This document shows positions 25,206-35,490 of a DNA stretch of 64,000 nucleotides, piece after piece; within the stretch, counting starts at the first letter, position 1; each line of letters opens with the position of its first letter. The notes under the pieces were generated by a model that made no database searches, was not told the DNA's origin, and saw nothing but the letters and a program-made list of their open reading frames with translations. Made by a program: the position numbers and the translations under genes. This DNA is from Microbacterium luteum (GTDB lineage: Bacteria > Actinomycetota > Actinomycetes > Actinomycetales > Microbacteriaceae): the NCBI RefSeq assembly GCF_015277875.1, contig NZ_CP063814.1, positions 310,001-374,000 on the forward strand, read 5' to 3'.

Positions 25206-27215
25206 ATGAACATCAAGAAGATCACTCGGAACCCGCTCTTCTACATCGTGCTGATCGGCGTGATGCTGATCGTCGGGTTCTCGTTGATCTCGAGTCTCGG
25301 CGGCGCGAAGCAGGTCTCGACCCAGGAGGGTCTCGAGCTCCTCGACGGCGGCACGGTCACCGAGGTGACGAACACCGACGGCGACCAGCGCGTCGACCTC
25401 ACGCTGTCGGAGGCGTACGAGGGCGCGACCGACGTGCAGTTCTACTACGTCGACGCGCGCGCGGAAGAGGTCGTGCAGGCCATCGACGCGGCGAACCCCG
25501 CCGACGGGTTCAACGACGTGGTGCCGCAGCCGTCGTGGTTCGACGGGTTCCTCTCGCTGATGATCCCGCTGCTGCTGTTGGGCCTGCTGTTCTGGTTCCT
25601 GCTCTCCTCGGCGCAGGGCGGCGGCAGCAAGGTCATGCAGTTCGGCAAGTCGCGGGCGAAGATGGTCACCAAGGAGACCCCCACGGTCACCTTCCAAGAC
25701 GTCGCCGGCTCCGATGAGGCCATCGAAGAGCTGGACGAGATCAAGGAATTCCTGAAAGACGCCGCCAAGTTCCAGGCGGTCGGCGCCCGCATCCCGAAGG
25801 GCGTGCTGCTGTACGGCCCTCCCGGCACGGGAAAGACGTTGCTCGCACGCGCGGTGGCCGGCGAAGCGGGCGTGCCGTTCTACTCGATCTCGGGATCCGA
25901 CTTCGTCGAGATGTTCGTGGGCGTCGGCGCGAGCCGCGTGCGCGACCTGTTCAACCAGGCCAAGGAGAGCTCGCCCGCCATCATCTTCATCGACGAGATC
26001 GACGCGGTCGGCCGCCATCGCGGCGCCGGCATGGGCGGCGGGCACGACGAGCGGGAACAGACGCTGAACCAGATGCTCGTCGAGATGGACGGCTTCGACC
26101 CGAAGGTGAACGTCATCGTCATCGCGGCGACCAACCGACCCGACATCCTCGACCCTGCGCTGCTGCGCCCCGGCCGCTTCGACCGTCAGATCGGCGTGGA
26201 CGCGCCCGACCTGCAGGGCCGCAAGCGCATCCTCGAGGTGCACGGCCGCGGCAAGCCCCTGGCCGACGGCGTCGACCTCGAGGTCGTCGCCCGCAAGACC
26301 CCGGGCTTCACCGGCGCAGACCTCGCCAACGTGCTGAACGAGGCGGCCCTGCTCACCGCTCGCTCGAACGCGCAGCTGATCGACAACCGCGCGCTCGACG
26401 AGGCCATCGACCGCGTGCTGGCCGGTCCCCAGCGTCGCACGCGCGTGATGAAGGACAAGGAGAAGCTCATCACGGCCTACCACGAGGGCGGTCACGCCCT
26501 CGCCGCGGCGGCGATGAACCACACCGACCCCGTCACGAAGGTCACGATCCTCCCGCGCGGCAAGGCCCTCGGCTACACGATGGTGCTGCCGCTCGACGAC
26601 AAGTACTCCGTCACCCGCAACGAGCTGCAGGATCAGCTGACGTACGCGATGGGCGGCCGCGTCGCCGAGGAGATCGTCTTCCACGACCCCACCACCGGTG
26701 CCTCCAACGACATCGAGAAGGCCACCGACATCGCCCGCAAGATGGTCACCGAGTACGGCATGACCACCGATGTCGGCCCCGTCAAGCTCGGTCAGTCCTC
26801 CGGCGAGGTGTTCATGGGTCGCGACATGGGTCACGGCCGCGACTTCAGCGAACGGGTGGCGGAACGCGTCGACCAGCAGGTGCGCGGCCTCATCGAACAG
26901 GCGCACAACGAGGCGTACCAGGTCATCAACGACAACCGCGACGTGCTGGACAAGCTCGCCCTCGCCCTTCTCGAGAAGGAGACCCTCGACCACCTCGAGC
27001 TCGCCGAGATCTTCACCGACGTCAAGAAGCTCCCGCCGCGCCCGCAGTGGCTCTCCAGTGAAGAGCGCCCGGTCTCGCAGCTGCCTCCGGTCGACGTGCC
27101 GGTGCGTCAGCCCGCCGTCGGCGTGGCGGCGGCCACCGCCGCCGACGCGGAGACGGTGACCGAGTCGGCGCCCGAGCGGCGCCCCTCCGGGCGCGCGCGG
27201 CCCGCAACCGCGTAG
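25206..27215 (+). CDS. ftsH: ATP-dependent zinc metalloprotease FtsH
   Basis: 669 residues. Two N-terminal membrane helices ([20 protein letters not shown] and [18 protein letters not shown]) enclose an extracytoplasmic segment. AAA+ domain with Walker [14 protein letters not shown], Walker [16 protein letters not shown] and the second region of homology [20 protein letters not shown]. Zinc site HEGGH with a later aspartate. Degrades misfolded membrane proteins. Ala-rich C-terminal tail as in other actinobacteria. Its TAG stop codon is part of the -10 box of folE. Confidence 0.97.
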   Translation: MNIKKITRNPLFYIVLIGVMLIVGFSLISSLGGAKQVSTQEGLELLDGGTVTEVTNTDGDQRVDLTLSEAYEGATDVQFYYVDARAEEVVQAIDAANPADGFNDVVPQPSWFDGFLSLMIPLLLLGLLFWFLLSSAQGGGSKVMQFGKSRAKMVTKETPTVTFQDVAGSDEAIEELDEIKEFLKDAAKFQAVGARIPKGVLLYGPPGTGKTLLARAVAGEAGVPFYSISGSDFVEMFVGVGASRVRDLFNQAKESSPAIIFIDEIDAVGRHRGAGMGGGHDEREQTLNQMLVEMDGFDPKVNVIVIAATNRPDILDPALLRPGRFDRQIGVDAPDLQGRKRILEVHGRGKPLADGVDLEVVARKTPGFTGADLANVLNEAALLTARSNAQLIDNRALDEAIDRVLAGPQRRTRVMKDKEKLITAYHEGGHALAAAAMNHTDPVTKVTILPRGKALGYTMVLPLDDKYSVTRNELQDQLTYAMGGRVAEEIVFHDPTTGASNDIEKATDIARKMVTEYGMTTDVGPVKLGQSSGEVFMGRDMGHGRDFSERVAERVDQQVRGLIEQAHNEAYQVINDNRDVLDKLALALLEKETLDHLELAEIFTDVKKLPPRPQWLSSEERPVSQLPPVDVPVRQPAVGVAAATAADAETVTESAPERRPSGRARPATA

Positions 27216-27218
27216 GCT
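27213..27218 (+). promoter_or_regulatory. -10 box (TAGGCT) for leaderless folE, overlapping the ftsH stop codon
   Basis: TAGGCT ends 7 nt before GTG 27226; its first three bases are the ftsH stop. Confidence 0.5.
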
Positions 27219-27225
27219 CTCGTCC

Positions 27226-27813
27226 GTGGCCGTCGACCGTGATCGTGTCGCCGCGCTCGTGCGACAGCTGCTCGAGGCGATCGGCGAGGACCCCGAGCGT
27301 CCGGGATTGAAGCTCACCCCGGACCGGGTCGCCGACGCGTATGTCGACTTCTTCGCGGGGGTCGGCGAAGACGCCTCGGCGCCGCTCGCCCACACGATCA
27401 GCGTCTCGCAGGGTCCGGCGCCCGAGACGCTGCCGTCGGGCGCCGTGATGCTGCGCGACATCCGCTTCCGCTCGATGTGCGAGCATCACCTGCTGCCGTT
27501 CCGCGGACATGCGCACATCGCCTATCTGCCGGGCGAGCAGGTCGTCGGTCTCGGTGCGCTGCCGAAGGTCGTCGACGTGCTCGCGGCACGACCGCAGGTT
27601 CAGGAGCGGCTCGGGGAGCAGATCGCGGACGCCATCGACGACGCGCTCGATGCACGCGGTGTCCTGGTGGTGCTCGACGCGGTGCACGAGTGCGTCACGA
27701 TGCGCGGGGGCCGGCAGCCCGATGCGGCCACCCTGACCGTCGCCGCGCGTGGCGCCTTCACCGACCCAGCGCAGCGAGCGGAACTGTTCGCGCTCCTCGG
27801 AGGACCGCGATGA
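27226..27813 (+). CDS. folE: GTP cyclohydrolase I
   Basis: 195 residues; converts GTP to dihydroneopterin triphosphate, the first step to folate. Zinc ligands in FRSMCEHHLLPF and HECVTMRG, plus GLGALPKVVDV and the QERLGEQIAD helix, are typical of FolE1. First gene of a folate operon; its TGA overlaps the folP ATG. Confidence 0.97.
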   Translation: MAVDRDRVAALVRQLLEAIGEDPERPGLKLTPDRVADAYVDFFAGVGEDASAPLAHTISVSQGPAPETLPSGAVMLRDIRFRSMCEHHLLPFRGHAHIAYLPGEQVVGLGALPKVVDVLAARPQVQERLGEQIADAIDDALDARGVLVVLDAVHECVTMRGGRQPDAATLTVAARGAFTDPAQRAELFALLGGPR

Positions 27814-28604
27814 CGGCCGTCATGGGCATCGTCAACGTCACGCCCGACTCGTTCAGCGACGGCGGCAGATACATCGACCCGGATGCCGCGATCGCGCATG
27901 CGCGATCGCTCCGCGCCGCCGGCGCCGACCTGCTCGACGTCGGGGGCGAATCCACGCGACCCGGTGCCGAGCGCATCGATCCCGACGAGGAGCGCCGCCG
28001 GGTCATCCCCGTCGTCACGGCGCTCGCGGCGGAGGGACTCGCCGTCAGCATCGACACGATGAACGCCGCCACGGCCACCGCCGCCGTCGCGGCCGGCGCG
28101 GTGCTCGTCAACGACGTCTCCGGTGGACTGGCCGACCCCGACATGCTGGCGGCCGTCGCCGCATCCGGAGCCGACATCGCCCTCGGCCACTGGCGCGGCC
28201 CCTCGTCCGACATGTACGCCCGAGCGCACTACGGCGACACCGTGCGCGAGGTCGTCCGCGAGCTGGCGGACCGCGTGAGCGCGGCGAAGGCCGCCGGCAT
28301 CGCCCCCGCGCGCATCATCGTGGACCCCGGCTTCGGATTCGGCAAGCAGGGTGCGCAGAACTGGGCGCTGCTGCGCGGCCTGTCGCACGTCGTCGACCTC
28401 GGGCCTCGAGTGCTGGTCGGCACCAGTCGCAAGCGATTCCTCGCCGAGGCCCTCGGCGAGGGCGGTGCGGATCCGGCACGACGCGACCTCGCGACGGCCG
28501 TGACGAGTGTGCTGGCGGCGCAGGCGGGCGCCTGGGCGGTACGCGTGCACGACGTCGCCACGACCAGCGATGCCCTCCGCATCGCCACCTACCAAGGAGA
28601 GTGA
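27810..28604 (+). CDS. folP: Dihydropteroate synthase
   Basis: 264 residues; joins p-aminobenzoate to hydroxymethyl-dihydropterin diphosphate, the sulfonamide target. MGIVNVTPDSFSDGG at the N-terminus, GGESTRPGAE, the NDVSGGLADP loop and DPGFGFGKQGAQN are the standard motifs. Starts inside the folE stop (ATGA). Confidence 0.97.
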   Translation: MTAVMGIVNVTPDSFSDGGRYIDPDAAIAHARSLRAAGADLLDVGGESTRPGAERIDPDEERRRVIPVVTALAAEGLAVSIDTMNAATATAAVAAGAVLVNDVSGGLADPDMLAAVAASGADIALGHWRGPSSDMYARAHYGDTVREVVRELADRVSAAKAAGIAPARIIVDPGFGFGKQGAQNWALLRGLSHVVDLGPRVLVGTSRKRFLAEALGEGGADPARRDLATAVTSVLAAQAGAWAVRVHDVATTSDALRIATYQGE

Positions 28605-28609
28605 CCGGC

Positions 28610-29005
28610 ATGGATGCCCCCACCGACCTCAGCGGCACCGACGAGCTGACGCTCACCGGGCTGCGCGTCTTCGGTCACCACGGCGTGCTCTCTCACGAGC
28701 GGCGCGACGGCCAGGAGTTCATCATCGACGTCGTCATGCACCTCGACGTGCGCGAGGCGGCCGGGGCCGACGACGTCGACAAGACCGTGCACTACGGCGA
28801 GGTGGCCGAGCATGTCGCCGGCCTCGTCGCGCACGATCCGGTGGATCTCATCGAGACGGTGGCGGCGCGGATCGCCCGCGATCTTCTGGCCCGGTACTCC
28901 CGTCTGCGCCGCGTGACGGTCACGGTCCACAAGCCGAACGCCCCGATCCCCGTGCCCTTCTCGGATGTCTCGGTGCGCGTGACCCGTGCGCGGTCGGGAC
29001 GATGA
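28610..29005 (+). CDS. folB: Dihydroneopterin aldolase
   Basis: 131 residues. LTGLRVFGHHGVLSHERRDGQEFIIDV and the late VTVHKPNAPIP motif fit FolB, which splits glycolaldehyde from dihydroneopterin. ATG 28610 lies about 10 nt after AAGGAGA; a GTG at 28601 overlapping the folP stop is possible. Ends in an ATGA overlap with folK. Confidence 0.95.
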   Translation: MDAPTDLSGTDELTLTGLRVFGHHGVLSHERRDGQEFIIDVVMHLDVREAAGADDVDKTVHYGEVAEHVAGLVAHDPVDLIETVAARIARDLLARYSRLRRVTVTVHKPNAPIPVPFSDVSVRVTRARSGR

Positions 29006-29535
29006 GCCGACGACTGGCGCAGGGGATCGGCGATCCGCCGTCGCGCGAATCGCGCGCGACGGTCGAGGCCGTCGTGGCGCTCGGGGCGAACCTCGGCGAC
29101 CGGGAGGAGACGCTGCGGGAGGCCGTGCACGATCTTGCGCGCCTGCCGCTGGTCGACGAGGTCCGCGCCGCCGAGCCGATCGAGTCGGTGGCCGTGAAGC
29201 CGACCGGACCCGACGAAGACGCCCCGGCCTACCTCAACTCCGTCGCTGTGCTCACTACGCGCCTCTCGCCGGCCATCCTCCTGTCCTACCTCCACGCCAT
29301 CGAGGCGCGGCACGGTCGGGAGCGCCACGAGCGCTGGGGTGACCGCACCCTCGATCTGGACCTCGTCTCGTACGGCGACATGGTCTCGCGCGAGCCGGCC
29401 CTCACCCTGCCGCATCCCCGCGCGGCGGAGCGCGAGTTCGTGCTGGTGCCGTGGCTGGTGATCGATCCCGACGCCGAGCTGGCCGGGCACGGCCGGGTGG
29501 CCGACCTGCTCGGCCGGCTGCGGGGCTCCTCGTGA
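29002..29535 (+). CDS. folK: 6-hydroxymethyl-7,8-dihydropterin pyrophosphokinase
   Basis: 177 residues. VALGANLGDREETL, GRERHERWGDRTLDLDLVSYG and LPHPRAAEREFVLVPW are diagnostic of HPPK, which transfers diphosphate from ATP to the pterin used by FolP. About 25 extra N-terminal residues precede the usual start of the fold. Coupled to folB and to the DUF3180 gene by 4-bp overlaps. Confidence 0.96.
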   Translation: MSRRLAQGIGDPPSRESRATVEAVVALGANLGDREETLREAVHDLARLPLVDEVRAAEPIESVAVKPTGPDEDAPAYLNSVAVLTTRLSPAILLSYLHAIEARHGRERHERWGDRTLDLDLVSYGDMVSREPALTLPHPRAAEREFVLVPWLVIDPDAELAGHGRVADLLGRLRGSS

Positions 29536-30020
29536 GTCGTACCGGCGCGGGCGTGCTTCTCGTGTGCGCCGTGCTCGGCGTCGGCGCGGGGTTCCTCGTC
29601 GACCAGGTGCTGACCGCGTCGGGGCGGCCGACCTTCACCCCCGCGGTGATGCTGCCGATCCTCCTCGTGCTGCTGGGCGGCGCGGTCGTGGCCCTCGCCG
29701 TTCCGGTGCGCCGCGCCACACGCGGCACCGGGGCCTCGCCGAACCCGTTCCAGGCCCTGCGGATCGCGATGCTCGCCAAGGCCTCCTCGATCGTGGGTGC
29801 TCTCACCGCCGGATTCGCCGTCGGACTCGCACTGTTCCTCCTCACCCGGCCGGTCTTCCCCTCGGTAGGCTCGTTGGGGGTCGTGCTGGCGACCGTCGGC
29901 GGTGGGGCGGCACTCGTCGCCGCGGGCCTGGTCGCCGAGCACCTGTGCACGATCCGGAAGGACGACGATGACGAACACCCCGGAGGTCCCGACACCGGAA
30001 TCGGAGCCGGCGGCGTCTGA
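29532..30020 (+). CDS. DUF3180 membrane protein
   Basis: 162 residues with four hydrophobic helices (AGVLLVCAVLGVGAGFLVD, AVMLPILLVLLGGAVVALA, ASSIVGALTAGFAVGLALFL, SLGVVLATVGGGAALVAAGL). DUF3180 proteins follow folK in many actinobacteria, including Mycobacterium, but have no proven role. GTG start overlaps the folK stop. Its last 53 bp are shared in another frame with the next gene. Confidence 0.88.
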   Translation: MSRTGAGVLLVCAVLGVGAGFLVDQVLTASGRPTFTPAVMLPILLVLLGGAVVALAVPVRRATRGTGASPNPFQALRIAMLAKASSIVGALTAGFAVGLALFLLTRPVFPSVGSLGVVLATVGGGAALVAAGLVAEHLCTIRKDDDDEHPGGPDTGIGAGGV

Positions 30021-30606
30021 CCCGACGCTCCCGACGATCGGCGACCACGCGGCTGCCGCGAGCCCGTACCGCGACGCCGCGCTCGACGACGGCACGTTCG
30101 AGCACATCCGCGAGCCGAAGGGCGAGGCGCGTCTTCCTCTCGGCGACGGCACGTGGCACCAGCTCGCACGGCCGTACGTGTGGGTCCAGCTCATCTCCGG
30201 CGGCTTCTTCTTCGCCCTCGTGCTCGCGGTCGCCGTCGTGATGACCGTCGTGCTGGGACAGTGGTGGATCTGGATCCCGGCCGGGGTGGTCCTGGTGGTC
30301 ACCGGGATCGGCCTGATCATCACGCCGCGTCAGGCGCGCGCCGTCGGGTACCAGCTGCGACGCGATGACCTCGTCTTCCGCAAGGGCATCCTGTGGCAGC
30401 GCGTGGTGGCCGTGCCCTACGGGCGCATGCAGCTCGTGGACATCACCCACGGTCCGCTCGACCGGGGCTTCGGCATCGCGCAGCTGAAGCTCGTCACCGC
30501 CGCGGCCTCGACGGGCGTCGTCATCCCCGGGCTCACGCAGGAGGCCGCCGAGGTGCTGCGCGACACCCTGATCGACGTCGCCGAGACCCGTCGGACGGGA
30601 CTGTGA
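29968..30606 (+). CDS. PH (bPH2)-domain membrane protein, YdbS-like
   Basis: 212 residues. An acidic N-terminus, two transmembrane helices (VWVQLISGGFFFALVLAVAV, WWIWIPAGVVLVVTGIGLII), then a bacterial PH domain with the hallmark YQLRRDDLVFRKGILWQRVVAVPYGRMQLVDI. Pairs with the three-repeat protein encoded next. Starts within the DUF3180 gene, so translation is coupled. Function of the pair is unknown. Confidence 0.88.
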   Translation: MTNTPEVPTPESEPAASDPTLPTIGDHAAAASPYRDAALDDGTFEHIREPKGEARLPLGDGTWHQLARPYVWVQLISGGFFFALVLAVAVVMTVVLGQWWIWIPAGVVLVVTGIGLIITPRQARAVGYQLRRDDLVFRKGILWQRVVAVPYGRMQLVDITHGPLDRGFGIAQLKLVTAAASTGVVIPGLTQEAAEVLRDTLIDVAETRRTGL

Positions 30607-32309
30607 CAGAGATCCCTCCCACCTCCCCCGTGCCCGGGGGACCGCATCCGGCGACCGGAGTCACGCGATCGCCGCTCAGCGACGGCGACTGGCACCGGAT
30701 GCATCCGCTGACCCCCGTGTTCCGGGGCGGCCTCGTGCTCGTGGTCGTGGTGGGCATCATCGTCGCGAACCTGCGCGACCGGGTGATCGCGTTCTTCTTC
30801 GACGGCGTGATCCCAGGTGGCTACAACGCCGGCCAGGACCCCGTGGACTACGTGCTCGGCCACGGGCTGGTGCTGGTCGTGCTGCTCGGTGTGCTCGGCG
30901 TGCTCCTGGTCGTGCTCGGGATCTTCTACATCACGTGGCGGTTCCACACGTTCCGCATCACCGGCGACGACGTCGAGGTGCGCTCGGGCGTGCTCTTCCG
31001 CACCCACCGCCGTGCACCGCTGGACCGCGTGCAGGGGGTCAACCTCACACGGCCGATGATCGCGCGGCTGGCGGGCATGGCCAAGCTCGAGGTGGTCGGG
31101 GCCGGTCTCGATGCGAACGTCAAGCTCGAATACCTCTCGACGACCAACGCCGAGGAGGTGCGCGCCGACATCCTGCGCCTCGCGTCCGGGCGCCAGCTCG
31201 CCGAGGCGAGCGTGCGGGCCGAGCGCATGCACGGCCGCGCGGCGGGTGATCTGGCCGCCACGGCGGCGTCGACGGTCTCATCCGGCATCGACGGACTCGT
31301 GCACGGGGCGGAGGATCCCGCCGACGAACCGGAGTCGGTCGTGCGCATCCCGCCCGGCCGGCTGATCCTCTCGCAGCTGCTCAGCGGATCGACGATCGCG
31401 CTCGTGCTCGGCATCGTCGCGGTCGTGCTGGGCGGTGTCTACGGCACACCCTGGGTGCTCTTCGCGATGCTCCCCGTGCTGCTCGGCTTCGGCACCTACG
31501 CCTTCCGGCGGATCACCCGTTCGCTGCGATACTCGATCGCGCCGACCCGCAGCGGCGTGCGCATCACCTTCGGGCTGTTCACCACCGTGACCGAGATCGT
31601 GCCGCCGGGCCGCGTGCACGCCGTCGAGGTGTCGCAGTCCATCTTCTGGCGACCGCTCGGCTGGTGGTCCGTGACGCTCAACCGCCTGTCGGGCCGAGGG
31701 GCGACCGACACCGGCACGGATCAGTTCGCCACCGTGCTTCCCGTCGGCGACCGCGACGACGTCGCGCGCGTGCTCGGCCTCGTGCTGCCGCACCTGACGC
31801 CGGATCAGTGGCGCGCGATCTTCGAGGACGGTGTGCTCGGGCCGCAGCCCGAGGATCCGTACACGACCACGCCGCGTCGCGCGCGTCTGTTCCGCCTGCT
31901 CTCGTGGAAGCGCAACGGCTTCCAGCTCAGCGACGACACGCTCTTCCTGCGACGCGGTGTCATCTGGCGCACCCTCGGGGTCTTCCCCCTCGCCCGGCTG
32001 CAGAGCGTGGATGTGACCCAGGGTCCCGTGGATCGGCGCCTGCGCGTCGCGAACGTGCGGGCTCACACGATCGCGGGTCGGGTGTCGGGTGCCCTCGGCA
32101 TCGTGGATCGGGATGCCGCCGTCGATCTCTTCGAGGCCGTCGCGGCCGGTGCCGTGCGCGCAGCGGCCTCCGACCACTCGCATCGCTGGGACGGCGAACC
32201 GGACGGTGCCGGCGAAACGGACGGTGCCGGCGAAACGGACGGTGCCGGCGCAACGGACGGTGCCGATGAACCCGTCTCGCCCGCCGGACCGGCGGAGGCG
32301 GACCGATGA
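30603..32309 (+). CDS. PH (bPH2)-domain membrane protein, YdbT-like, with repeat tail
   Basis: 568 residues with three bPH2 modules: FRITGDDVEVRSGVLFRTHR (about 120), YSIAPTRSGVRITFGLFTT (about 310) and FQLSDDTLFLRRGVIWRTLG (about 440), each preceded by transmembrane helices such as LVLVVVVGIIVANL and IALVLGIVAVVLGGVYG. GTG start overlaps the preceding gene by 4 bp. The C-terminus carries a Gly/Asp/Thr tail made of an 18-bp tandem repeat (32203-32270) giving DGAGET copies. Confidence 0.88.
   Translation: MTEIPPTSPVPGGPHPATGVTRSPLSDGDWHRMHPLTPVFRGGLVLVVVVGIIVANLRDRVIAFFFDGVIPGGYNAGQDPVDYVLGHGLVLVVLLGVLGVLLVVLGIFYITWRFHTFRITGDDVEVRSGVLFRTHRRAPLDRVQGVNLTRPMIARLAGMAKLEVVGAGLDANVKLEYLSTTNAEEVRADILRLASGRQLAEASVRAERMHGRAAGDLAATAASTVSSGIDGLVHGAEDPADEPESVVRIPPGRLILSQLLSGSTIALVLGIVAVVLGGVYGTPWVLFAMLPVLLGFGTYAFRRITRSLRYSIAPTRSGVRITFGLFTTVTEIVPPGRVHAVEVSQSIFWRPLGWWSVTLNRLSGRGATDTGTDQFATVLPVGDRDDVARVLGLVLPHLTPDQWRAIFEDGVLGPQPEDPYTTTPRRARLFRLLSWKRNGFQLSDDTLFLRRGVIWRTLGVFPLARLQSVDVTQGPVDRRLRVANVRAHTIAGRVSGALGIVDRDAAVDLFEAVAAGAVRAAASDHSHRWDGEPDGAGETDGAGETDGAGATDGADEPVSPAGPAEADR
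32203..32270 (+). repeat. 18-bp in-frame tandem repeat in the PH-protein tail
   Basis: Three copies of ACGGTGCCGGCGAAACGG (third with one change) plus a degenerate fourth; each adds six residues (DGAGET). Confidence 0.85.
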
Positions 32310-32986
32310 CGCGCGAAGGGCGCCTCGGCGTCGGGATCGTCGGCGCCGGACGCGTCGGACCGGTCATCGGCGCCGCGCTCGCCGGCGTCGGCCACGCGCT
32401 CATCGGGATCACGCACGGCTCCGACGAGGAGCGCGTCGAGGCGGTGCTTCCCGGTGTGCCGTTCCTCGACGCCCCCGAGGTCGTGCGCCGCAGCGAACTG
32501 GTGGTGCTCGCCGTGCCGCACGACGAGCTCCCCGGCCTCGTGGCGGGCCTGGCCGAGACCGGCGACTGGCAGGCGGGTCAGCTCGCGATGCATCTGGACC
32601 CGGCCTGGGGGACCGACGTGCTCGCTCCGGCGGTGGCCAGGGGCGTCATCCCGCTGGCGATCCACCCCGCGATGACCTTCGCGGGCACATCCATGGACCT
32701 GCGCCTGCTCGCCCAGTCCTATGCGGCCGTCACGGCCCCCGCCGCGGTGCTGCCGATCGCGCAGGCGCTCGCCGTGGAGCTCGGCTGCGAGCCGGTCGTG
32801 GTGTCCGAAGCGGCTCGCCCCGCCTATGCCGAGGCGATCGCGACGGCGACCACCTTCTCGCGATCGATCGTCGCGCAGGCGGCGGCCCTGCTGGCCGAGG
32901 CGGGGGTCGCCGATCCGGGGCGCTATCTGTCGGGTCTCGTGCACACGACGGTCGACCAGGCCCTCGTCGACCACACCGCGGTCTGA
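32306..32986 (+). CDS. Rossmann-fold plus DUF2520 protein, Rv3603c-like
   Basis: 226 residues. NAD(P)-binding motif VGIVGAGRVGPVIGAALAG at the N-terminus, VLAVPHDELPGLVAGLA, then the DUF2520 region with HPAMTFAG and an all-helical end. The same family stands next to panC in Mycobacterium, which suggests a reductase supporting pantothenate synthesis (ketopantoate reductase-like), but this is inference from position. ATGA overlap with the PH gene. Confidence 0.87.
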   Translation: MTREGRLGVGIVGAGRVGPVIGAALAGVGHALIGITHGSDEERVEAVLPGVPFLDAPEVVRRSELVVLAVPHDELPGLVAGLAETGDWQAGQLAMHLDPAWGTDVLAPAVARGVIPLAIHPAMTFAGTSMDLRLLAQSYAAVTAPAAVLPIAQALAVELGCEPVVVSEAARPAYAEAIATATTFSRSIVAQAAALLAEAGVADPGRYLSGLVHTTVDQALVDHTAV

Positions 32987-33015
32987 CGCGGTCGGGTCCG
33001 GCCCGCGAGGGTCGA

Positions 33016-33021
33016 TACGAT
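33016..33021 (+). promoter_or_regulatory. -10 box (TACGAT) for leaderless panC
   Basis: Ends 6 nt before ATG 33028. Confidence 0.45.
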
Positions 33022-33027
33022 CATCGG

Positions 33028-33873
33028 ATGATCAGCACCACCGCGGGGCTCCGCACCCGGCTCGCCGAGCTGCGAGCAGAGGCCCCCGCGTCGACGGTCG
33101 CCCTCCTCTCGACGATCGGCGCACTGCACGACGGCCACCGCGACCTCATCCGCGCCGCACGAGAGGCGGCCGACATCGTCGTCGTCTCGATGTTCCTGAA
33201 CCCGCTGCGGTTCCGCACGGCCGCCGATGCGCAGGCGTACCCGCGCACCCCGGAGGCGGACCGGGCGATGCTCGACGAGCTCGACGTCGACATCGCGTTC
33301 GCTCCGACGACCGTCGAGCTGTTCGCCGACCTCTCCTCGACGACGAAGGTCTCCGCCGGCGACCTGGGGCTGCGCTACGAGGGGCGCTCTCGTCCGTACT
33401 ACTTCGACGGGCTGCTCACCGTCGAGGCGAAGCTGTTCTCCCTCGTGCGACCGGATGTGGCCGTCTACGGGCGCCGCGACCGGCAGCGGGTGTTCCTCGT
33501 CGAGCGGATGATCCGCGACTTCTTCCTCGACATCGACGTCGTCACGGTCGACATCGTGCGCGACGGCGGCGGGCTGCCCGTGTCCTCGCGCGTGGCGCTG
33601 CTCGATGACGCCGACCTCGCGGCGGCGGCGAAGCTCCCCCTCGCGCTGGAGGCGGCGGCCGCCAACGCGGACCGCGGCGTCGACGCGTGCATCGCGGCGG
33701 CGCAGGGCGCCCTCATGGGCGAACCGCGCATCGCCCTCGAGTACCTCAACGTCGTCGACCCGGCCACGTTCCTGCCCGTCGACGAGGGGCACGCGGGGCC
33801 GGCGCTCGCGCTGATCGCGGCCACGGTGGCCGGCCACCGCTTCATCGACAACGTCGAGATCTACATCGGCTGA
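33028..33873 (+). CDS. panC: Pantoate-beta-alanine ligase, divergent
   Basis: 281 residues; joins pantoate and beta-alanine using ATP. The fold is clear (STIGALHDGHRDLIRAARE, VVSMFLNPLRF, LLTVEAKLFSLVRPDVAVYG, GGLPVSSR), but several hallmark positions differ from the usual PanC: P-T-M-G is S-T-I-G, F-G-x-K-D is Y-G-R-R-D, and S-S-R-N-x-Y-L is SSRVALL. It may be slower, altered in specificity, or replaced elsewhere. No panD is adjacent. Confidence 0.88.
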   Translation: MISTTAGLRTRLAELRAEAPASTVALLSTIGALHDGHRDLIRAAREAADIVVVSMFLNPLRFRTAADAQAYPRTPEADRAMLDELDVDIAFAPTTVELFADLSSTTKVSAGDLGLRYEGRSRPYYFDGLLTVEAKLFSLVRPDVAVYGRRDRQRVFLVERMIRDFFLDIDVVTVDIVRDGGGLPVSSRVALLDDADLAAAAKLPLALEAAAANADRGVDACIAAAQGALMGEPRIALEYLNVVDPATFLPVDEGHAGPALALIAATVAGHRFIDNVEIYIG

Positions 33874-33902
33874 GCCCATCCGGCTCGTCCTGCCGCCGCG
33901 GC

Positions 33903-33908
33903 TAGACT
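33903..33908 (+). promoter_or_regulatory. -10 box (TAGACT) upstream of lysS
   Basis: Located 31 nt before the lysS ATG; unlike the leaderless genes it leaves room for a short leader with a GAGGAG ribosome site. Confidence 0.45.
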
Positions 33909-33939
33909 GGGCGGCGACTTTCGCGAGGAGCCCCCCGAC

Positions 33940-35482
<1,543 letters not shown>

Positions 35483-35490
<8 letters not shown>

